Assembly (NCBI GenBank): GCA_902526435.1
Contig: CABZLA010000001.1
Span: 1-64,000, forward strand
DNA: 64,000 nt
Direction of reading: 5' to 3'
Origin: an uncultured Prochlorococcus sp.
GTDB lineage: Bacteria; Cyanobacteriota; Cyanobacteriia; PCC-6307; Cyanobiaceae
Shown: piece after piece, positions 52,338 through 62,875 of the stretch
How positions within the stretch are numbered: position 1 is the stretch's first letter
How the letters are laid out: each line of letters opens with the position of its first letter
Program-made: the position numbers and the translations under genes
The notes under the pieces: model-generated
What the model was told of the DNA's origin: nothing
What the model saw: the letters and a program-made list of their open reading frames with translations, nothing else
Databases searched by the model: none

Positions 52338-55300
52338 ATGGGATTTGTTCCACTACATAATCATAGTGATTACAGTCTTCTAGATGGAGCAAGTCAAGTT
52401 TCGAAAATTGTTGATAGAGCTTCTGAACTTGGAATGGATTCAATTGCTTTGACCGATCATGGAGTAATGTATGGTGTTCTTGATTTAGTAAAAAAATGCA
52501 AAATTAAGGGTATTAAACCAATTATTGGTAATGAAATGTACATTATCAATGGTTCCATAGATGATCCACAGCCAAAAAAGGAAAAAAGATACCATTTGGT
52601 TGTTCTAGCAAAAAATCATACAGGTTATAAAAATCTTGTAAAGTTAACGACAATTAGCCATCTTAATGGTATGAGGGGCAGAGGTATCTTTTCTAGACCT
52701 TGTATTGATAAATCTCTTTTAGAAAAATATAATGATGGTCTTATTATTTCAACAGCATGTTTAGGCGGAGAGATTCCTCAAGCGATCTTAAAAGGAAGGA
52801 TTGATGTAGCTGAGAATACTGCAGTTTGGTATAAGAAATTACTTGGAGATGATTTTTATTTGGAAATACAAGATCATGGTTCTATTGAAGACAGAATTGT
52901 AAATGTTGAATTAATAAGAATCGGTAAAGAGCATCAAATTAAAGTTATTGCCACTAATGATGCTCATTACATCTCAAACATGGATGTTGAAGCACATGAT
53001 GCCTTACTTTGTGTTCTTACTGGAAAATTAATAAGTGACGAAAAGAGATTGAGATATACAGGAACAGAATATATCAAAAGTGAAGATGAAATGCTTAAAC
53101 TTTTTAATGATCATATTGATAAAGATTCTATTAAAGAGGCAATAAATAATACGGTCGAGGTTTCAAAAAAAATTGAGGAATTTGAGTTGTTCGGTACCTA
53201 TAGAATGCCAAAATTCCCTTTAAAAGAAGAGACGGACTCCTTATCATTTTTGACCAAAATAACAAAGCAGGGCCTTTTAAATAGGCTTAATAAAACTAAT
53301 TTTGATGAAATCGATGAAATCTATAAAAAAAGATTAGTTTCAGAATTAAAAATAATAGATGATATGGGTTTCCCAGACTATTTCTTAGTTGTGTGGGATT
53401 ATATAAAATTTGCTAGAGATAGCTCTATACCTGTTGGTCCAGGCAGAGGTTCTGCTGCAGGTTCACTTGTAGCATATGCTCTTCAAATTACAAACATTGA
53501 TCCAGTTAAACATGGATTATTATTTGAGAGATTCTTAAATCCAGCAAGAAAATCGATGCCTGATATTGATACAGATTTTTGTATTGACAGGAGAAATGAA
53601 GTTATTGATTATGTAACCAACAGATATGGCGAAGATAAAGTTGCGCAAATAATTACCTTTAATAAAATGACATCAAAAGCAGTTTTAAAAGATGTTGCAA
53701 GAGTACTAGATATCCCTTATGGAGATTCGGATAAGTTAGCTAAGTTAATACCAGTTGTAAGAGGAAAACCTTATAAGCTGAATGAAATGATTGATAATAA
53801 ATCTCCTAGTCCTGAATTTAGGGATAAATATTTAAAAGATATTAAGGTAAAAAGATGGGTTGATTTAGCATTGAGAATTGAGGGTACTAATAAAACTTAT
53901 GGTGTTCACGCAGCAGGAGTGGTCATAGCATCTGATCCTTTAGATAGGCTTGTACCACTGCAGAGGAATAATGAAGGACAAATAATTACACAATATTCAA
54001 TGGATGATATTGAATCGTTAGGTTTATTAAAAATGGACTTCTTAGGCCTTAAAAATCTAACAATGATAGATAAAACTATATCTTTAATTGAAAGTTCTAC
54101 CGGACAAAAAATAAATATCGACGAATTACCTCCAAAAGATAATAAAACTTTTGATCTTATTGGAAGAGGAGATTTAGAAGGCATATTTCAATTAGAATCA
54201 TCTGGGATGAAACAAGTTGTTAAAGACTTTAAGCCAAATTCTCTTGAAGATATCTCCTCTATTTTGGCTTTATACAGGCCTGGACCTCTTGATGCTGGTC
54301 TCATACCAAAGTTTATCAATAGAAAAAATGGTAGTGAAAGAATTGATTTCCCTCATCCTTTCATTGAATCTATTCTCACTGAAACCTACGGAATAATGGT
54401 TTATCAAGAGCAAATTATGAAAATCGCTCAAGATTTGGCAGGTTATTCTCTTGGGGATGCAGACTTGTTACGCAGAGCAATGGGAAAGAAGAAAGTATCT
54501 GAGATGGTTAAACATCGCAATATTTTTATTGAAGGATCCTTTAAAAAAGGTGTTGATAAAAAAATTGCTAATGATCTTTTTGATCAAATGGTTTTATTCG
54601 CTGAGTATTGTTTTAATAAAAGTCATTCCACTGCATATGGAGCAGTTACTTACCAAACTGCTTTTTTAAAAGCACATTATCCAGTAGCCTATATGGCTTC
54701 TCTTCTAAGTGTTAATTCTGGTTCAAGCGACAAAATGCAAAGATATATTTCTAATTGTTATTCTATGGGAATAGAAGTTATTTCACCAAGTATTAATTTA
54801 TCGGGAATTGATTTTACTATAAAAAAGGATCAAATTTTATTTGGATTATCTGCTATTAAAAATCTCGGAGATTCAGCCATAAGAAATATAATAGATAATC
54901 GTAATAAACTAGGAGTTTTTAAATCATTTTCTGATTTATGCGATCGTTTACCTTCAAATATTTTAAATAAAAGGAATTTAGAATCTTTAATTCACTGTGG
55001 AGCACTTGATGAATTTTCTGAAAATAATAATAGAGCTCAACTATTTTCTGATCTTGAATATGTAATGGAATGGGCATCTTCTCGCAATCGTGATCGTATC
55101 TCTGGACAAGGGAATTTATTTGATTCAATTAGTAAAACTGATAACAAAGAATTTTCGTTATCTAAAGGATCTAAAGTTGAAGATTACTCCTTAATTGAAA
55201 AACTTAAATTAGAAAAGCAACTTTTAGGTTTTTATTTATCAGATCATCCTTTAAAACATCTTGGAAAGCCAGCTAAACTTGTTTCTCCTATAACCATCTC

Positions 55301-55835
55301 TCAATTAGAAAACTTACACGACAGAACTAAAGTCTCTTTAATTGGAATGATTCCTGAATTAAAGCAAATTACTACAAGAAAAGGAGACAGAATGGCTATT
55401 GTTCAAGTTGAAGATCTTTCTGGAAGTTGCGAGGCAATAGTATTCCCTAAAACATATTGCAGATTATCTGAATTTTTACTTACTGATACCAGACTTTTAG
55501 TTTGGGGCACTATTGATAAAAAAAGTGATAAGACTCAATTAATTATTGATGATTGTAGAGAAATTGATAACTTAAAGTTACTAGTTATTGAACTTGATAG
55601 TTCCCAAGCCTCAGACATAACAATTCAAAATACAATAAGAGACTGCTTGGTTAAATATAAACCAGAAAGAGATAAATGTGGAATTAAAATTCCAGTATTA
55701 GCGGCTGTTAAGAATAATGAATCTATAACCTATGTTAAGTTTGGAGATCAATTTTGTGTTGGAGATATTCTCGGTGTTTCGAAATTACTATCTGATAAAT
55801 CTTTTAAAGTAAATTTGAAATCTATGATTGCATAA
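52338..55835 (+). CDS. dnaE: DNA polymerase III alpha subunit
   Basis: The 1165-residue replicative polymerase begins with the PHP domain (FVPLHNHSDYSLLDGAS). The palm has PVGPGRGSAAGSLVAYAL (about residues 370-387) and the catalytic PDIDTDF (about 408-414). LYRPGPLDAGLIP and FNKSHSTAYGAVTYQTA follow in the fingers/thumb. An OB-fold region (VSLIGMIPELKQITTRKGD) lies near residue 1000. All acidic catalytic residues are present. Confidence 0.98.
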   Translation: MGFVPLHNHSDYSLLDGASQVSKIVDRASELGMDSIALTDHGVMYGVLDLVKKCKIKGIKPIIGNEMYIINGSIDDPQPKKEKRYHLVVLAKNHTGYKNLVKLTTISHLNGMRGRGIFSRPCIDKSLLEKYNDGLIISTACLGGEIPQAILKGRIDVAENTAVWYKKLLGDDFYLEIQDHGSIEDRIVNVELIRIGKEHQIKVIATNDAHYISNMDVEAHDALLCVLTGKLISDEKRLRYTGTEYIKSEDEMLKLFNDHIDKDSIKEAINNTVEVSKKIEEFELFGTYRMPKFPLKEETDSLSFLTKITKQGLLNRLNKTNFDEIDEIYKKRLVSELKIIDDMGFPDYFLVVWDYIKFARDSSIPVGPGRGSAAGSLVAYALQITNIDPVKHGLLFERFLNPARKSMPDIDTDFCIDRRNEVIDYVTNRYGEDKVAQIITFNKMTSKAVLKDVARVLDIPYGDSDKLAKLIPVVRGKPYKLNEMIDNKSPSPEFRDKYLKDIKVKRWVDLALRIEGTNKTYGVHAAGVVIASDPLDRLVPLQRNNEGQIITQYSMDDIESLGLLKMDFLGLKNLTMIDKTISLIESSTGQKINIDELPPKDNKTFDLIGRGDLEGIFQLESSGMKQVVKDFKPNSLEDISSILALYRPGPLDAGLIPKFINRKNGSERIDFPHPFIESILTETYGIMVYQEQIMKIAQDLAGYSLGDADLLRRAMGKKKVSEMVKHRNIFIEGSFKKGVDKKIANDLFDQMVLFAEYCFNKSHSTAYGAVTYQTAFLKAHYPVAYMASLLSVNSGSSDKMQRYISNCYSMGIEVISPSINLSGIDFTIKKDQILFGLSAIKNLGDSAIRNIIDNRNKLGVFKSFSDLCDRLPSNILNKRNLESLIHCGALDEFSENNNRAQLFSDLEYVMEWASSRNRDRISGQGNLFDSISKTDNKEFSLSKGSKVEDYSLIEKLKLEKQLLGFYLSDHPLKHLGKPAKLVSPITISQLENLHDRTKVSLIGMIPELKQITTRKGDRMAIVQVEDLSGSCEAIVFPKTYCRLSEFLLTDTRLLVWGTIDKKSDKTQLIIDDCREIDNLKLLVIELDSSQASDITIQNTIRDCLVKYKPERDKCGIKIPVLAAVKNNESITYVKFGDQFCVGDILGVSKLLSDKSFKVNLKSMIA

Positions 55836-55836
55836 G

Positions 55837-56283
55837 TCACTTTTTCTCATCAAAGTTTTGAGATGCTGGTTTAAAAGCGGCCTTTGCTCTTTGAATATTC
55901 AATGGGATATTTTCTATACCAAAAAAACTTCCTGGTTCTTTATCCCAACTAGCAGATAATATCCCAAAACTTAACCCCCCTAGTCCCAATAAGAAGAATA
56001 ATGCTGATATTGCTATTGTTGAAGAAGGAGGGATTTCAGCAATATTTCTTGTGATGATTATATAACTTACAACAAATACTGACATTCCCATAATTGTCGG
56101 TATCCCAGCAGTAAAAAAGATTCTCCTGGCCATTCTGTCAGCTACATATTTTGGAATACCACTAGATTGTCTGGTTCTTGAGGTTGCTGTTGGAACTTTT
56201 TTTTCTATGTTTCTGAAAGCATCTCCTTCAGATATTTTTTTCTTTTTTGTAATATTTTTCTTTTTACCTTGTTTTTTCTTCAT
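55837..56283 (-). CDS. PAM68-like photosystem II assembly protein
   Basis: The 148 residues have a Lys-rich N-terminus (KKKQGKKKNITKKKKIS), then IPKYVADRMARRIFFTAGIP. Two membrane segments (about 60-80 and 90-115) and LSASWDKEPGSFFGIENI complete the PAM68 (DUF3464) pattern. In plants and Synechocystis PAM68 helps photosystem II core assembly in the thylakoid. It follows rpsO on the same strand after 9 bp. Confidence 0.88.
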   Translation of the reverse strand: MKKKQGKKKNITKKKKISEGDAFRNIEKKVPTATSRTRQSSGIPKYVADRMARRIFFTAGIPTIMGMSVFVVSYIIITRNIAEIPPSSTIAISALFFLLGLGGLSFGILSASWDKEPGSFFGIENIPLNIQRAKAAFKPASQNFDEKK

Positions 56284-56292
56284 TAATAAAAA

Positions 56293-56562
56293 TCATCCTC
56301 TGATTCCAATTTTTTTAATAAGATCTTGATAATTTTTGGGGTTCTTATTTTTTATATATGATAATAATCTTTTTCTTTTCCCTATCATTTTTAATAAGCC
56401 TTGTCTTGATGCATAATCATGAATATTTCCTTGAAGATGGTCGCTTAATTTTGAAATTCTCTCAGAGAGCATGGCAACTTGAACCTCAACAGATCCAGTA
56501 TCTGTCGCATGTACTTGATGCGATTCAATAAGTTTTTGTTTTTCAGCTGTATCTAGTGTCAT
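56293..56562 (-). CDS. rpsO: 30S ribosomal protein S15
   Basis: Complete 89-residue S15: [55 protein letters not shown] and LIKKIGIRG. It binds 16S rRNA in the platform. It is 51 bp downstream of ruvA and leads to the PAM68-like gene. Confidence 0.98.
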   Translation of the reverse strand: MTLDTAEKQKLIESHQVHATDTGSVEVQVAMLSERISKLSDHLQGNIHDYASRQGLLKMIGKRKRLLSYIKNKNPKNYQDLIKKIGIRG

Positions 56563-56613
56563 AAAATTTATCTACCTTTAAATATTTTACTACGTTATTG
56601 GTCTAAATTACTA

Positions 56614-57282
56614 TTATTTCTGGTCTAAATAATTCATAGCTTCTTTTAATAGGTTTTCAAAAGAAATAGATTCTTTTTCTAAGGTCGAAATACTATTATT
56701 TTTAATATCGTGAATAAGTTTTGGGAATAAGTTATTTATTTCTTTCTTAGGGTAATTTAGAGATTGTAGTGTTAAGTCAATATCCTTAAATATTGAATTT
56801 AAATTTTTATTATCTTCAAGAAAATTATTATTTTCTAAATTTTCATTATTGTTTTGTTGATTAACAACTTTGGATTTCAATTCAAGGATTATTCGTTCAG
56901 TCATTTTTTGCCCAATACCTTGAACAGAACTAATAGATTTTTTGTCATTATTAGATATTGCAGTAATTAATTGATTTAAAGAAAATTTATTTAATAAAGA
57001 CATCCCGATTTGGGAGCCAATACCTTTAATATTTAAAATTTGAATAAAGAAATCTCTTTGCTCCTTGGATTTAAAACCAAAGAGCATATCAGAATCTTCT
57101 TTTTTTATGTGTTTTAGCCAGAGGATTATTTCCTTTTCAGAAATCTTATTTGTATCGATATCAAAAATTACTGATTCTAGGGTCTGAATTTCATAACCTA
57201 ATCCTTGACAGTTTACTAAAATATAAAATTTATTATTAGCTTGCCATGAACTTACTAATTCTCCCTTTATCCAGCTAATCAA
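56614..57282 (-). CDS. ruvA: Holliday junction helicase subunit RuvA
   Basis: The 222-residue protein opens ISWIKGELVSSWQ (OB fold). The two HhH motifs follow: LNIKGIGSQIGMSLLNKF and SSVQGIGQKMTERIILELKSK. A low-complexity Asn-rich linker (about residues 145-165) leads to the C-terminal RuvB-contact domain (LNYPKKEINNLFP). It holds the four-way junction for RuvB. The TTG start directly abuts the stop of the upstream gene (TAATTG). Confidence 0.95.
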   Translation of the reverse strand: MISWIKGELVSSWQANNKFYILVNCQGLGYEIQTLESVIFDIDTNKISEKEIILWLKHIKKEDSDMLFGFKSKEQRDFFIQILNIKGIGSQIGMSLLNKFSLNQLITAISNNDKKSISSVQGIGQKMTERIILELKSKVVNQQNNNENLENNNFLEDNKNLNSIFKDIDLTLQSLNYPKKEINNLFPKLIHDIKNNSISTLEKESISFENLLKEAMNYLDQK

Positions 57283-57642
57283 TTAACCACCATCCACCTG
57301 ACATCCAATAAGAGCACCTGCAGTACCTCCTGCTGGGACAGCCCAAAATCTATCTTTGCCTCTAGATGAAGAAAGAGCTATTCCAGCTCCAAGGATTCCT
57401 CCTATCACTGATCCCTCACTACAGTCATTGTCATCAATATTTGTGGCCTTTTCTCCTCCACATGGAATTTCAACATCAATTTCGTAATTTCTTACATAAC
57501 CAGGGCTTGATTTTGTACCGGGAATATATTCTTCTCTATATTCAGTCCTAGTGCATGTTACAGATTTAGGCGTTGATGCTTTTACTTGGAAAAATGGATA
57601 AAGACTGAAAAATGCTAATAAGATAAATTTCATTACAAACAT
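57283..57642 (-). CDS. Exported glycine-zipper-like protein (119 aa)
   Basis: A signal peptide (MKFILLAFFSLYPFFQVKAS from Met 4, start 57633) is followed by a domain with three Cys (SVTCTRTEYREEYIPG, VEIPCGG, NDCSEG). A Gly-rich C-terminus follows (VIGGILGAGIALSSSRG, VPAGGTAGALIGCQV), like glycine-zipper outer-membrane or periplasmic proteins. Its stop abuts ruvA. Function unknown. Confidence 0.75.
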   Translation of the reverse strand: MFVMKFILLAFFSLYPFFQVKASTPKSVTCTRTEYREEYIPGTKSSPGYVRNYEIDVEIPCGGEKATNIDDNDCSEGSVIGGILGAGIALSSSRGKDRFWAVPAGGTAGALIGCQVDGG

Positions 57643-57656
57643 GCTTTTCTTTAATT

Positions 57657-58544
57657 TTAAATCTTTTTTAGTTTTTTGCTAGTAGAAATAATAGTTCCTA
57701 ACAAAACGAGTACTGCACCAACAATAAAGTTACTATTTATTAGTTCATTGAAGAACAGAATTCCCCATAAAGAGCCAAAAAGTACTTGTAAATAATTTAT
57801 CCTAGCCGCTTCTGAGGTTGGTAATTTCTTTAATCCAATTGTTAAAAATGTTTGTCCAGCTTGGGTAAACATCCCTATACCGATTATCCAAATTAAATCA
57901 TTAATATTGGGTGTTACCCAATTGAAAAATACAATTGGTGATAACGTTATTACGGATATTAAAGGAAAGTATTTAATTATTATGAAAATATCTTCTGTTA
58001 ATGATAGTTTTTTAACAGTTATGTAAGCTAGGGCTGTTGATATAGCACCAAGAAATGCTATTAATAAGGTAAATTTATCAATCTCAACGTTTAAACTCGA
58101 TAATTGATAGGGATTTAAGATTATTAATATTCCTAACCATCCTGTTATAGATGCAACAATCAGCTTTTTAGTAATCTTTTCATTAATTAGAATTCCTGCA
58201 AAAATAGATATGAATAAAGGGTATGTATATTGTATAACAGTAGAAATATTTAAAGGCATATTTTTAATAGCATAAAATATACAAACCAAAGCTATCGTAC
58301 CTAAAAAGCCCCTTAAAATTAGTAATGGTTTGTTTCTTCCCCAGGGATTTAAATTTTTTTTATTTATTATCAGAGAGGTAATGAACAAGCTTAATAATGA
58401 TCTAAAAAATACTAATTCATATATAGGTATTCTATTATCAATTTTTTTTACGCAAACAGTCATAAGACTGAAGAAAAAAGATGCAAATATTAAATTTACT
58501 TTTTTAAATGAATTATTCTTTTGGTTGAAAAATTCTATAAGCAT
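57657..58544 (-). CDS. EamA/DMT-family transporter
   Basis: A 295-residue protein with about ten membrane helices in two repeated halves. FFRSLLSLFITSLII and ILRGFLGTIALVCIFYAI are typical of the first EamA half, and GSLWGILFFNELINSNFIVGAVLVLLGTII of the second. Members export metabolites such as amino acids or nucleosides. The substrate is not indicated. Its antisense frame near the start is a shadow. Confidence 0.88.
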   Translation of the reverse strand: MLIEFFNQKNNSFKKVNLIFASFFFSLMTVCVKKIDNRIPIYELVFFRSLLSLFITSLIINKKNLNPWGRNKPLLILRGFLGTIALVCIFYAIKNMPLNISTVIQYTYPLFISIFAGILINEKITKKLIVASITGWLGILIILNPYQLSSLNVEIDKFTLLIAFLGAISTALAYITVKKLSLTEDIFIIIKYFPLISVITLSPIVFFNWVTPNINDLIWIIGIGMFTQAGQTFLTIGLKKLPTSEAARINYLQVLFGSLWGILFFNELINSNFIVGAVLVLLGTIISTSKKLKKI

Positions 58545-58642
58545 TACTAAAAATAGTTTTATTGTGAAAATAAGTAGATTCTTTTAAAATTTTGACCTAT
58601 AACAAAATGATTATTAGGAATTCTTTTTAGAAAAATAAATAA

Positions 58643-60679
58643 ATGGGACCTGCTATACATCCAAGAACTATTCAGGAGGTAAAAGATAAAGCAGATATTG
58701 TAGATGTTATTTCTGAACATATCGTACTAAAGAAAAAGGGAAAAGAATTTGTTGGTATATGCCCTTTTCATGATGATAGTAAGCCATCTATGACAGTTTC
58801 TCCTGCAAAACAATTTTATTATTGTTTTTCTTGTGGAGCTGGAGGTAACTCTATTAAATTTTTGATGGAGTTTACGCGTAATAACTTTACAGATGTTGTT
58901 CTTTCACTTGCAAAAAAGAATGATATTAATGTAATTAATGTTGATGGCCCTCAGCAAGAAATATATAAAAAACAATTATCTAGGAGAGAGGAACTATATA
59001 AGATTCTACGCGTAACAAAGGAATGGTTTAAGTCTCAATTAAATAATTCCTTGGGTAAGGAGGCTTATCATTATTTGACTTCTCAACGAAATTTAAATAT
59101 TAAAAATATTAATGATTTTGAATTAGGTTATGCTCCTAATTCATGGAATGATTTATTCAATTACCTTTCAAAAGTTGAGAAATTTCCTTTAAATTTAATT
59201 TTAAGTGCAGGACTTGTTATCTCAAAGGATAATAGTGATATGGTTTACGATCGATTTAGAAATAGATTGATAGTTCCTATTTTTGATATGCAAGGGCGTG
59301 TAGTTGCTTTTGGAGGCAGATCTCTTGATGGTCAGGAACCTAAATATTTAAATTCTCCCGAAACTGAAGTTTTTGAGAAAGGTAAAATGTTGTTTGCTTT
59401 TGATAAAGCATCCAGCAATATTAGAAAACGAGACAAGGCAGTGGTAGTGGAAGGTTATTTCGATGTTATTTCACTTCATTCAAAAGGAATTACTAATTCT
59501 GTCGCTTCTCTTGGAACGGCATTAAACAAATATCAGATTTCACAACTATGTAGATGTACTGATAGTAAAAATATAATAATTAACTTTGATTCTGATAATG
59601 CTGGAAGATTAGCTACAAAAAGGGTTATAAACGAAGTTGAAAGTTTATCTCTCCACGATCAAATAAACTTAAAAATCCTGCAATTAAAATCATTTAAAGA
59701 TCCTGACGAGTACCTTAAAGGAAATACACCAGAAGATTATTTTAATTTAGTAGATAATGCTTCTTTCTGGATTGATTGGGAGATTGATCAGATTTTTGAT
59801 AATAAAGACTTATCAAAATCTGATATTTTTCAGAACGTTATTTCTTCGTTAGTTAAGTTATTAAGCAAATTTCCTCAATCTGCCACAAGAACTCACTATT
59901 TGCAAAAAGTCTCTGAAAGATTAAGTATGGGTCAAGCGAGATTAGCTATTAAATTTGAAGAAGACTTAAGAAAACAAGTTAAAGGGTTTCGTTGGCATGG
60001 CAGATCAAAAAAATTTGAACAGCCAAGTGAAGTTAGTCAGCGTGAAAAAAATGAATCAGAGATTATTTTTTACTATTTGCATTGCCCTGAACATAGACTT
60101 TTTATTCGTGAAGAATTACTTAAAAGAGAAATTAATATCTTCAATACTGAATACATTCGTCTTATTTGGGAATCTATTTCAATAATAGAAGTAAATAATT
60201 TAAGTGCAAATTATTTAGATGATTTGAAAGATCCTAATAATAAACAATTAAATAAGGAATTTATTTCAATTAACTTGATTTCACTATTGCCTGATCATTT
60301 AGCTCTTAATGATTTAGAAGTCTCTAACAAAATTAATACTTTTATTAATCCCGATGAATTATTTTTAACCACTTTAAAAAATTCTAAACATAATCTTCTG
60401 GGTACTTTGTCTCTTCTTGAAAGATATAAATCATTAAAAAGATGTAGACATCTTATTGAATCCTGGGGTTCTCAAAGACTTAAAACTTTGGAAAACTGTA
60501 TTTCTATTTTAATCGATAATTCTTCCTTAGAACCTTCAGATTCTAACAAAGAGATTGAAGATGTATTCAAAGACTTAAACTCTGATGCTATAAAATTTCA
60601 AGAATTGTATTATTTAGAAAGACAACATATCAATTTTCTTGATAAACAACGTTGTGGAAATTTTTCTTCTAAACAATAA
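58643..60679 (+). CDS. dnaG: DNA primase
   Basis: The 678-residue protein has the CHC2 zinc finger (GICPFHDDSKPSM then YYCFSCGAGGN, about residues 38-70). The catalytic core has YDRFRNRLIVPIFDMQGRVVAFGGRSL and the TOPRIM motifs VVVEGYFDVISLH and IINFDSDNAGRLA. The C-terminal helicase-binding part is present but diverged. It makes RNA primers for replication. The ATG at 58643 is supported by the MGPAIHPRTIQEV start. Confidence 0.97.
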   Translation: MGPAIHPRTIQEVKDKADIVDVISEHIVLKKKGKEFVGICPFHDDSKPSMTVSPAKQFYYCFSCGAGGNSIKFLMEFTRNNFTDVVLSLAKKNDINVINVDGPQQEIYKKQLSRREELYKILRVTKEWFKSQLNNSLGKEAYHYLTSQRNLNIKNINDFELGYAPNSWNDLFNYLSKVEKFPLNLILSAGLVISKDNSDMVYDRFRNRLIVPIFDMQGRVVAFGGRSLDGQEPKYLNSPETEVFEKGKMLFAFDKASSNIRKRDKAVVVEGYFDVISLHSKGITNSVASLGTALNKYQISQLCRCTDSKNIIINFDSDNAGRLATKRVINEVESLSLHDQINLKILQLKSFKDPDEYLKGNTPEDYFNLVDNASFWIDWEIDQIFDNKDLSKSDIFQNVISSLVKLLSKFPQSATRTHYLQKVSERLSMGQARLAIKFEEDLRKQVKGFRWHGRSKKFEQPSEVSQREKNESEIIFYYLHCPEHRLFIREELLKREINIFNTEYIRLIWESISIIEVNNLSANYLDDLKDPNNKQLNKEFISINLISLLPDHLALNDLEVSNKINTFINPDELFLTTLKNSKHNLLGTLSLLERYKSLKRCRHLIESWGSQRLKTLENCISILIDNSSLEPSDSNKEIEDVFKDLNSDAIKFQELYYLERQHINFLDKQRCGNFSSKQ

Positions 60680-60692
60680 ATTTTTTAAGAAT

Positions 60693-61148
60693 TTATAAAC
60701 AATAAATTTTCAGTACCTCTTTTACTTTTCTTGGCTTGTCCTCCATAACATAAGCCTCTAACTCTTTAGAATAATTTCCAGATATTCGTATTGAGGAATT
60801 TAAAGCTTTTAATTTTCCTAAATGAATTTTATCTTCTATATTTTTTATTATCCCTGTGGGTTTATTGTTATTGCATGACTGAACTAGATGTGTCGTCTCA
60901 TGCCTTAAAGCTCTTCTTATATAAAGATTTGTTTTGTGATTATCATGACCTTCGCCTTCTTTATATCCTCCTAATTTTTTAGCATTTTCAGTGCAAATAA
61001 CTATTGCTTTATCTTTTCTTTTGTAAAAACCAACAAACTTTTTATCTAAAGCACAAAGAGCTGTATTTTCTTCTATTGAATTATTTGATTTATTAATCAG
61101 CTCTATTATCTCCTTATCGATTTTGCTTAAAAATAATATAAATTCCAT
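60693..61148 (-). CDS. HExxH metal-protease-like protein downstream of umuDC
   Basis: The 151-residue protein contains ALRHETTHLVQSC, an HExxH zinc motif (near residue 93). About 45 residues later comes YSKELEAYVMED, which could give the third ligand Glu of a gluzincin-like site. There is no signal peptide, so it would act in the cytosol. It starts 9 bp after umuC ends on the same strand and is probably part of the SOS transcript. No family name comes to mind. Confidence 0.75.
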   Translation of the reverse strand: MEFILFLSKIDKEIIELINKSNNSIEENTALCALDKKFVGFYKRKDKAIVICTENAKKLGGYKEGEGHDNHKTNLYIRRALRHETTHLVQSCNNNKPTGIIKNIEDKIHLGKLKALNSSIRISGNYSKELEAYVMEDKPRKVKEVLKIYCL

Positions 61149-61157
61149 ATTCCATTT

Positions 61158-62450
61158 TTATATCATTATATTTGGAATTTTTCTAATATCTGTTGTAGAT
61201 CCAGAACTTAATGAATTTCTATTCATTGCCCATTCTTGTGTTTTTTTTGTAATTGCCCATGTAATTACTTCATTATTAAATTTTTTATTCAAGGAGTCAA
61301 TTGTTTTCATAAGACGGATTGATTTTTTTGATTCCTCTTGAGATTCGTAATTGATAATTGATTGCTGTAAATATTTGCAATTAGTTAAATCTTGCATTAA
61401 AACCCCGGCTTTTGATAATTTATATTCCGGAGTATAAATTTCTTTAGATAATGCAAGTACTGTTTTTAAAATAGTACTTGTATTATCTGTTGCATTTATA
61501 AGTTTTTTATAAGCACTTTTTTGATAAGGATGATTTGAATAATGACTAGTTCTTACAAATACAGTAATGGCAGATGATTTTAGGTTTTGACTTCTCATTT
61601 TCTCAGACGCTTTTATTGCATAAATTGCTAATGCTTGAGTTAAATCTTCTAATTTTGTGATTGGTTTTCCAAAGCTTCTACTTACTTGAATCTCTTTTTT
61701 TGGCTTCTTAATTATTTCTATCGGAAGACATTTATTACCTTTTAATTCCATTTGTAATCTTTTCCCTATAATTCCTAATTTCTTAATTATTTCATCTTCA
61801 TCCATATCTCTGAATTCTTTTGCATTTTTAATCCCTTTGCTTTGTAACCAATTAGATGTTTGTTTACCAATACCCCATATTTTTTCTACACTAATTTTTC
61901 TTAAGTAATCATTATCATTATAGATCTTAGCTAAATCAAATATTCCTGCGGAGGAATCTGTATTCTTAGCTAGATTATTAGCAATTTTTGCTCTTACTTT
62001 GTTTTCTGCTATTCCTATTGTTAAAGTTATTCCTAGATTTTGATATATTAAGCACCTTACTTTTCTTGCCCAAGGATTTAAATTCTTATCTTTAGGTCTA
62101 AGAATTGAAATAAAGGCTTCATCAATAGAATAAATCTCTATCTCTTCAGAATAGTCCTTTAATAAATTCATTAATCTCTTGCTCATATCACCATAGAGCG
62201 AGTAATTGGAACTTAGGACTGCAACTCCTAAGTTATTCAAACTTTCTTTGACTTTAAAATAAGGAATTCCCATTTTTATTTTCAAAGCACGAGCCTCAGG
62301 GCTTCTTGCGATAATACATCCATCATTATTAGATAAGATTACTACTGGTTTATTCCTTAAATTGGGGTTAATACTTTGTTCGCACGAGGCGTAGAAATTA
62401 TTGGCATCTATAAGAGCTATTGCTTCAGTACTTGAGCTTTTACTTTTCAT
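61158..62450 (-). CDS. umuC: DNA polymerase V subunit UmuC (Y family)
   Basis: The 430 residues begin IALIDANNFYASCEQSINP, with the first catalytic Asp and the steric gate. YSIDEAFISI holds the second acidic pair. GIGIAENKVR-like LTIGIAENKVRAKIANN and IWGIGKQTSNWLQ (HhH) follow. The UmuC C-terminal region is present. It performs error-prone synthesis across damaged DNA. Its ATG overlaps the umuD stop by 4 bp. Confidence 0.96.
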   Translation of the reverse strand: MKSKSSSTEAIALIDANNFYASCEQSINPNLRNKPVVILSNNDGCIIARSPEARALKIKMGIPYFKVKESLNNLGVAVLSSNYSLYGDMSKRLMNLLKDYSEEIEIYSIDEAFISILRPKDKNLNPWARKVRCLIYQNLGITLTIGIAENKVRAKIANNLAKNTDSSAGIFDLAKIYNDNDYLRKISVEKIWGIGKQTSNWLQSKGIKNAKEFRDMDEDEIIKKLGIIGKRLQMELKGNKCLPIEIIKKPKKEIQVSRSFGKPITKLEDLTQALAIYAIKASEKMRSQNLKSSAITVFVRTSHYSNHPYQKSAYKKLINATDNTSTILKTVLALSKEIYTPEYKLSKAGVLMQDLTNCKYLQQSIINYESQEESKKSIRLMKTIDSLNKKFNNEVITWAITKKTQEWAMNRNSLSSGSTTDIRKIPNIMI

Positions 62451-62833
62451 AAGTAACTATGTATTGAATAGATTACAACTCCCCAAATTTGTATATCAAT
62501 ATGATTTCTAAAACTGAAGTCTGGATATTTATGATTTTCTGCTTTTAAATATAATTCATTATTTTTTATGGATAATCTTTTTATAGTAAATTCTCCATCT
62601 ATCATCGCAATAATAATATTTCCTGGTTTAGCAGTTAGACTCTTATCTACTATTATTAAATCTTTATCTTTAATTCCTGAATTGATCATTGAGTCACCTT
62701 TGACTCTAAGAAAAAAAGTACTAAAAGGATTAGATATTAAATGCTCGTTCAAATCAATATTTTCTTCAGTATAGTCATCTGCAGGAGAGGGAAAACCCGC
62801 TGAGACCGAATCACTTAATAATGGAATCTTCAC
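62447..62833 (-). CDS. umuD: UmuD, self-cleaving translesion regulator
   Basis: The 128-residue S24 protease-type protein has a cleavage site SAGFPSPADDY (Ala-Gly, residues about 12-13). The catalytic Ser is in FFLRVKGDSMINSGI, and the Lys is in DGEFTIKRLSI. After RecA-stimulated self-cleavage it activates UmuC. It lies behind a LexA-type box and couples to umuC by a 4 bp overlap. Confidence 0.96.
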   Translation of the reverse strand: MKIPLLSDSVSAGFPSPADDYTEENIDLNEHLISNPFSTFFLRVKGDSMINSGIKDKDLIIVDKSLTAKPGNIIIAMIDGEFTIKRLSIKNNELYLKAENHKYPDFSFRNHIDIQIWGVVIYSIHSYL

Positions 62834-62875
62834 CTTTTTAAAAGTTAAATCAGAAGAATACGAAATCCTTGCAAT